Source of the DNA: Pseudovibrio zosterae
GTDB taxonomy: Bacteria > Pseudomonadota > Alphaproteobacteria > Rhizobiales > Stappiaceae
Direction of reading: 5' to 3'
DNA length: 64,000 nucleotides
NCBI RefSeq assembly: GCF_033843645.1
Contig: NZ_JAWXVZ010000005.1
Span: forward strand, 325,824-389,823
This document shows positions 61,274 to 64,000 of the stretch, piece by piece (within the stretch, counting starts at the first letter, position 1; every line of letters starts with the position of its first letter). A program made the translations under genes and the position numbers. Below the pieces are notes generated by a model, which saw only the letters and a program-made list of their open reading frames with translations, was not told the origin of the DNA and did no database searches.

Positions 61274-62149
61274 ATGCATTTTTTTGAAAAACTGAAGCTC
61301 AAGCTGGAATGGCTCGCGCTTGTGTGCGTTTCGAGCCTGCTTGGCCTCATGCCACTGGATACGGCCTCGGCACTCATGGGCAAGGCTTGGCGCTTCTTTG
61401 CGCCAATGACTGAGCGCCATCCAAGAGCCGTTGATCACATTCGCAAGGCTTACCCGGAAATGAGTGCCGAAGAGGCAGATCAAACCATCCGGAAAATGTG
61501 GGAACACCTGGGTCGTGTCGCTGCCGAAACGCTTCTTCTGGACCGTCTGTTCGCCGCAAGGGACCGCGTCAGCTTCAAGAACCCGGAGATCCTTGAGAAG
61601 ATCAAGGCTTCTGATGCCGGATGTGTGTTTGTGACCATGCATGGTGGCAACTGGGAAGTTGTCGGCATGGAAAGTGGCCGTTTGGGTCTGCCTATCGCCG
61701 GTGTCTATCAGGCTCTCGCCAATCCGCTTTCCGATGAGTATCTGGCCGCAAAACGCCGCCCAATCTATCAGCTCGGCTTGTTCCACAAGAGCCACCGTAC
61801 CGCGCAAAAGCTCATATCCATCATCCGCAAAGGCGGCTCAACCGCGTTCGTTGCCGATGTTCGGGATCGCCGCGGCGTTGAAATCACGTTCTTCGGCCAA
61901 AAGGCCTACGCTACGCACATTCCAGCCTACCTCGCACGGGCTGGCAACGTTCCCGTGATCGCCGTACGTGCCATCCGCACCAAGGGGGCACGCTATGTGA
62001 TCGAGGGCAAAGACGTTCCGGTGCCCCGCACGGACAACAAGAAGCAGGACGCCATTGACGGCACGCAGGCCATTCACGACCAGTTTGAAGCCTGGATTCG
62101 CGAAGACCCCAGCCAGTGGATGTGGATCTTGAAAAAGTGGCAGCGCTGA
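61274..62149 (+). CDS. Lauroyl/myristoyl acyltransferase family (LpxL/HtrB-like)
   Basis: A 291-residue protein. An N-terminal hydrophobic anchor (about 10-30) precedes the acyltransferase motif HGGNWE in VFVTMHGGNWEVVGMESG (H near 122, E 127), and VADVRDRRGVEITFFGQKAY is the second conserved block. The C-terminus EDPSQWMWILKKWQR is typical. It should add a secondary acyl chain to lipid A at the inner-membrane face. Alphaproteobacteria often have divergent copies acting on very-long-chain or ornithine lipids, so acceptor and acyl length are open. Confidence 0.9.
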   Translation: MHFFEKLKLKLEWLALVCVSSLLGLMPLDTASALMGKAWRFFAPMTERHPRAVDHIRKAYPEMSAEEADQTIRKMWEHLGRVAAETLLLDRLFAARDRVSFKNPEILEKIKASDAGCVFVTMHGGNWEVVGMESGRLGLPIAGVYQALANPLSDEYLAAKRRPIYQLGLFHKSHRTAQKLISIIRKGGSTAFVADVRDRRGVEITFFGQKAYATHIPAYLARAGNVPVIAVRAIRTKGARYVIEGKDVPVPRTDNKKQDAIDGTQAIHDQFEAWIREDPSQWMWILKKWQR

Positions 62150-62240
62150 CCCGACTTAGCCCAATGGCCTGATTTAGCCCGCTGCAAGCTGAGGTATAGT
62201 TTCTCCCAGTGCAACCTCATAGGTGCAGTCGGAGAGCCGC

Positions 62241-63284
62241 ATGAAATCACACCGTTCATTTTATCGAGCACTTGCGATCGGCGCCCCTGCCCCTTTTCAG
62301 AGCATGCCTGTTGCACTGGAGCGGATGATCCATTTTGTTCCGCCTCATATGGAGAAGGTACGCGCCAAGGTTCCGCAGCTCATCAAGCAAGTGGACGTGA
62401 TCCTTGGAAACCTTGAGGACGCGATCCCCCTGGATGCGAAGCAGGCTGCCAGACACGGCTTTATTCAACTCGCAAACGACAACGACTTCGGATCAACCGG
62501 CCTTTGGGTGCGCATCAACTCCTTGGAAAGCCCATGGGTGCTTGATGATCTTATGGAGATTGTTCCGGCCTGCGGTGAGAAGCTGGATGTGATCATGCTG
62601 CCCAAGGTAAATGGTCCCTGGGACATCCACTATCTGGACCAATTGCTGGCGCAGCTGGAGGCCAAGGCGGCGATCTCCCGGCCCATTCGCATCCATGCCA
62701 TTTTGGAAACGGCAGAGGGCGTCAACAATGTGTCCGCCATTGCTGAGGCCAGCCCCCGTATGCAGGGCATCAGCCTTGGACCTGCAGACCTTGCCGCCTC
62801 GCGGGGCATGAAAACGACTCGCGTCGGCGGTGGCCATCCGGATTACAAGGTACTTGCAGATGATGCTGGCGATGCACCGCGCGCCAGCTACCAGCAGGAC
62901 CTCTGGCACTATACCCTCGCCAAAATGGTGGATGCTTGCATGGCGGCTGGCATCAAGGCGTTTTACGGCCCCTTTGGTGACTTCTCGGACCCAGCCGCAT
63001 GTGAGGCCCAGTTCCGCAACGCTTTTCTCATGGGCTGTGTCGGTACATGGACGCTGCATCCGAGCCAGATCGACATCGCAAAACGCGTATTTTCCCCTGA
63101 GCCGGAAGAAGTTGCCATGGCGCGGCGCATCCTGGCGGCCATGCCGGATGGCTCAGGAGCTGTGATGATTGATGGCAAGATGCAGGATGATGCCACGTGG
63201 AAGCAGGCTAAGGTGCTGGATGATCTGGCAAAACTGGTGGCCGATAAAGACCCTGAATATGCAAAGTTCTATCAGGTTGAGTGA
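62241..63284 (+). CDS. HpcH/HpaI (CitE-like) CoA-ester lyase, malyl-CoA lyase-like
   Basis: 347 residues from ATG 62241, with GGAGAG upstream; an earlier in-frame start at 62223 is weaker. TIM-barrel motifs: VILGNLEDAIP (metal Asp/Glu), IHAILETAEGVNNV (metal Glu), ISLGPADLAASRG (metal Asp), FYGPFGDFSD and TWTLHPSQ. This combination matches L-malyl-CoA/beta-methylmalyl-CoA lyases. Likely reaction: cleavage of malyl-CoA or beta-methylmalyl-CoA to glyoxylate and acetyl- or propionyl-CoA. The DFSD loop and longer N-terminus distinguish it from CitE. No ethylmalonyl-CoA genes are nearby. Confidence 0.85.
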   Translation: MKSHRSFYRALAIGAPAPFQSMPVALERMIHFVPPHMEKVRAKVPQLIKQVDVILGNLEDAIPLDAKQAARHGFIQLANDNDFGSTGLWVRINSLESPWVLDDLMEIVPACGEKLDVIMLPKVNGPWDIHYLDQLLAQLEAKAAISRPIRIHAILETAEGVNNVSAIAEASPRMQGISLGPADLAASRGMKTTRVGGGHPDYKVLADDAGDAPRASYQQDLWHYTLAKMVDACMAAGIKAFYGPFGDFSDPAACEAQFRNAFLMGCVGTWTLHPSQIDIAKRVFSPEPEEVAMARRILAAMPDGSGAVMIDGKMQDDATWKQAKVLDDLAKLVADKDPEYAKFYQVE

Positions 63285-63392
63285 TGGAAACTAAGTCAAC
63301 AAGGGACTTGTGACTTGACTTTCACGGCTCCCCATGACTTTTAGAGCGCCCTGAAGTCCATGAATATGCATGGGCGAAGAAATGGGATTGTG

Positions 63393-63725
63393 ATGGAGAA
63401 GATAAGAACGGCAAAGTTTCGCATTGGTCAGGTGGTACGCCATCGGCTCTACCCGTTTCGGGGTATTGTGTTTGATGTGGACCCGACCTTTGACAATACC
63501 GAAGAATGGTACGATTCCATTCCGGAAGATGTCAGACCAAGCAAGGATCAGCCGTTTTATCACCTTCTCGCCGAAAACTCCGAGACCGAGTATATCGCGT
63601 ATGTTTCGGAGCAGAATTTGGAAAGCGATGAGAGCGGCGAACCAGTGCGCCATCCTCAGATCGACGAGATTTTTGATGAAGCAGAAGACGGCAGCTACAT
63701 CCCGCGGGACGTAGAGATCCACTAA
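63393..63725 (+). CDS. hspQ: Heat shock protein HspQ
   Basis: 110 residues from ATG 63393; a start at 63360 would add MNMHGRRNGIV, unlike the family's M-K-TAKF opening. Core: RTAKFRIGQVVRHRLYPFRG, VDPTFDNTEEWYDSIPEDVR, PFYHLLAENSETEYIAYVSEQNL, SGEPVRHPQIDEIF, all HspQ signatures. In enterobacteria HspQ binds hemimethylated DNA and acts as a specificity factor for Lon. It stands alone and is followed by two terminators. Confidence 0.93.
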   Translation: MEKIRTAKFRIGQVVRHRLYPFRGIVFDVDPTFDNTEEWYDSIPEDVRPSKDQPFYHLLAENSETEYIAYVSEQNLESDESGEPVRHPQIDEIFDEAEDGSYIPRDVEIH

Positions 63726-63756
63726 AGCTCGGTCTTCAACATCTACAATAAACGCA

Positions 63757-63784
63757 AAACGCCGCCCCAATCGGAGCGGCGTTT
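63757..63784 (+). terminator. Terminator after hspQ (first hairpin)
   Basis: AAACGCCGC (63757-63765) pairs with GCGGCGTTT (63776-63784) across a 10-base loop. The stem ends in TTT but no long T-run follows on the plus strand, while on the minus strand TTTTGCG follows. It may work in both directions. Confidence 0.75.
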
Positions 63785-63796
63785 CAGATTGATGAC

Positions 63797-63833
63797 AAAC
63801 CCCGTCATATTTTTGGCGGGGTTTTCGTTTTTT
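63797..63833 (+). terminator. Second terminator after hspQ
   Basis: AAACCCCG (63797-63804) pairs with CGGGGTTT (63817-63824) across a 12-base loop, followed by T, C, G and a run of T. It separates hspQ from the transposase fragment. Confidence 0.8.
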
Positions 63834-63869
63834 AGGTCTGCGGCGCGGCCTAAAACTACCCCTTGCGAC

Positions 63870-64000
63870 TTACGCCGCCGTAGCTTGTGTTTTGGTGTTC
63901 ATAGCCAGGGCAATTTTCTTGATATTTTGGGCGGCGGCAGCCAACAGGCACTGCCAGGTTACAGCTGTCAGACCCCGGTAGCGGGCATATCGGTGTCCGT
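63870..64000 (-). CDS. Transposase C-terminus (IS1182-like DDE), cut by the window edge
   Basis: The minus-strand frame ending at TAA 63870-63872 encodes 42 residues: GHRYARYRGLTAVTWQCLLA followed by AAAQNIKKIALAMNTKTQAT and AA. The RYARYRGL...LLAAAAQNIKKIA pattern is the C-terminal signature of DDE transposases of the IS1182/ISL-like group, where (R/Y)RG and AAxNI(K/R)(K/R) are conserved. The rest of the gene is beyond the window. The IS end would be expected near 63835-63860, but I cannot define an inverted repeat from one end. Confidence 0.75.
   Translation of the reverse strand, partial: GHRYARYRGLTAVTWQCLLAAAAQNIKKIALAMNTKTQATAA

Overview
The window comes from an alphaproteobacterium of about 55% G+C. 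Pointers are the gene order rlpA-dac-tmk-holB-metG-tatD-MBL hydrolase, a fused SecDF, a phosphatidylcholine synthase, and membrane urate oxidase (PuuD) chemistry. A marine member of the Hyphomicrobiales/Stappiaceae (Pseudovibrio- or Roseibium-like) fits, but genus is inference only.

Region 1 (1-11.5 kb): a complete autoinducer-2 (AI-2) uptake and processing locus. An lsrR-lsrK-cupin operon on the minus strand diverges from lsrF-A-C-D-B-G-E on the plus strand. The 338-base divergent intergenic region carries matching TGATCA-centred half-palindromes, likely LsrR sites. Both operons end in good intrinsic terminators. LsrB/A/C/D import AI-2, LsrK phosphorylates it, phospho-AI-2 should relieve LsrR, and LsrG and LsrF degrade it.

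Region 2 (11.5-25.7 kb): accessory and housekeeping genes. A 32-residue membrane peptide, a secreted protein with a caspase-like His/Cys pattern, a large exported amidohydrolase, a PhoD-like phosphatase, an SDR protein, fused SecDF, and an MFS pump with a divergent TetR regulator. A small island-like stretch (23.8-25.6 kb) has an AT-rich orphan gene and a decayed tRNA-Ser copy beside the intact tRNA-Ser(UGA).

Region 3 (25.9-38.3 kb): conserved cell-envelope and replication genes (rlpA, a dac homologue lacking all three catalytic motifs, tmk, holB, metG, tatD, MBL hydrolase). Next come a MarR/hydrolase pair, a His-rich two-repeat protein, a TetR regulator with two operators, and a short membrane-anchored protein carrying only the FlhB/SctU C-terminal domain with an altered autocleavage motif.

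Region 4 (38.5-54.2 kb): one apparent 15.6-kb minus-strand operon for purine import and oxidation: uraH-xdhA-xdhB-xdhC, an ABC importer (ATPase, two permeases, two tandem BMP binding proteins), puuD, uraD, allantoate amidohydrolase and an M20 hydrolase. Its leader folds into a two-stem structure with an internal loop, a candidate xanthine (NMT1-type) riboswitch. It would carry hypoxanthine/xanthine to urate, 5-hydroxyisourate, OHCU, allantoin and, after a missing allantoinase, beyond allantoate.

Region 5 (54.3-64 kb): PPOX flavoprotein, LysR and quinone reductase genes, DUF2182 plus phosphatidylcholine synthase, a UbiH-like monooxygenase, an AEC transporter, an LpxL-like acyltransferase, a malyl-CoA-lyase-like enzyme, hspQ, and the 3' end of a transposase at the right edge.
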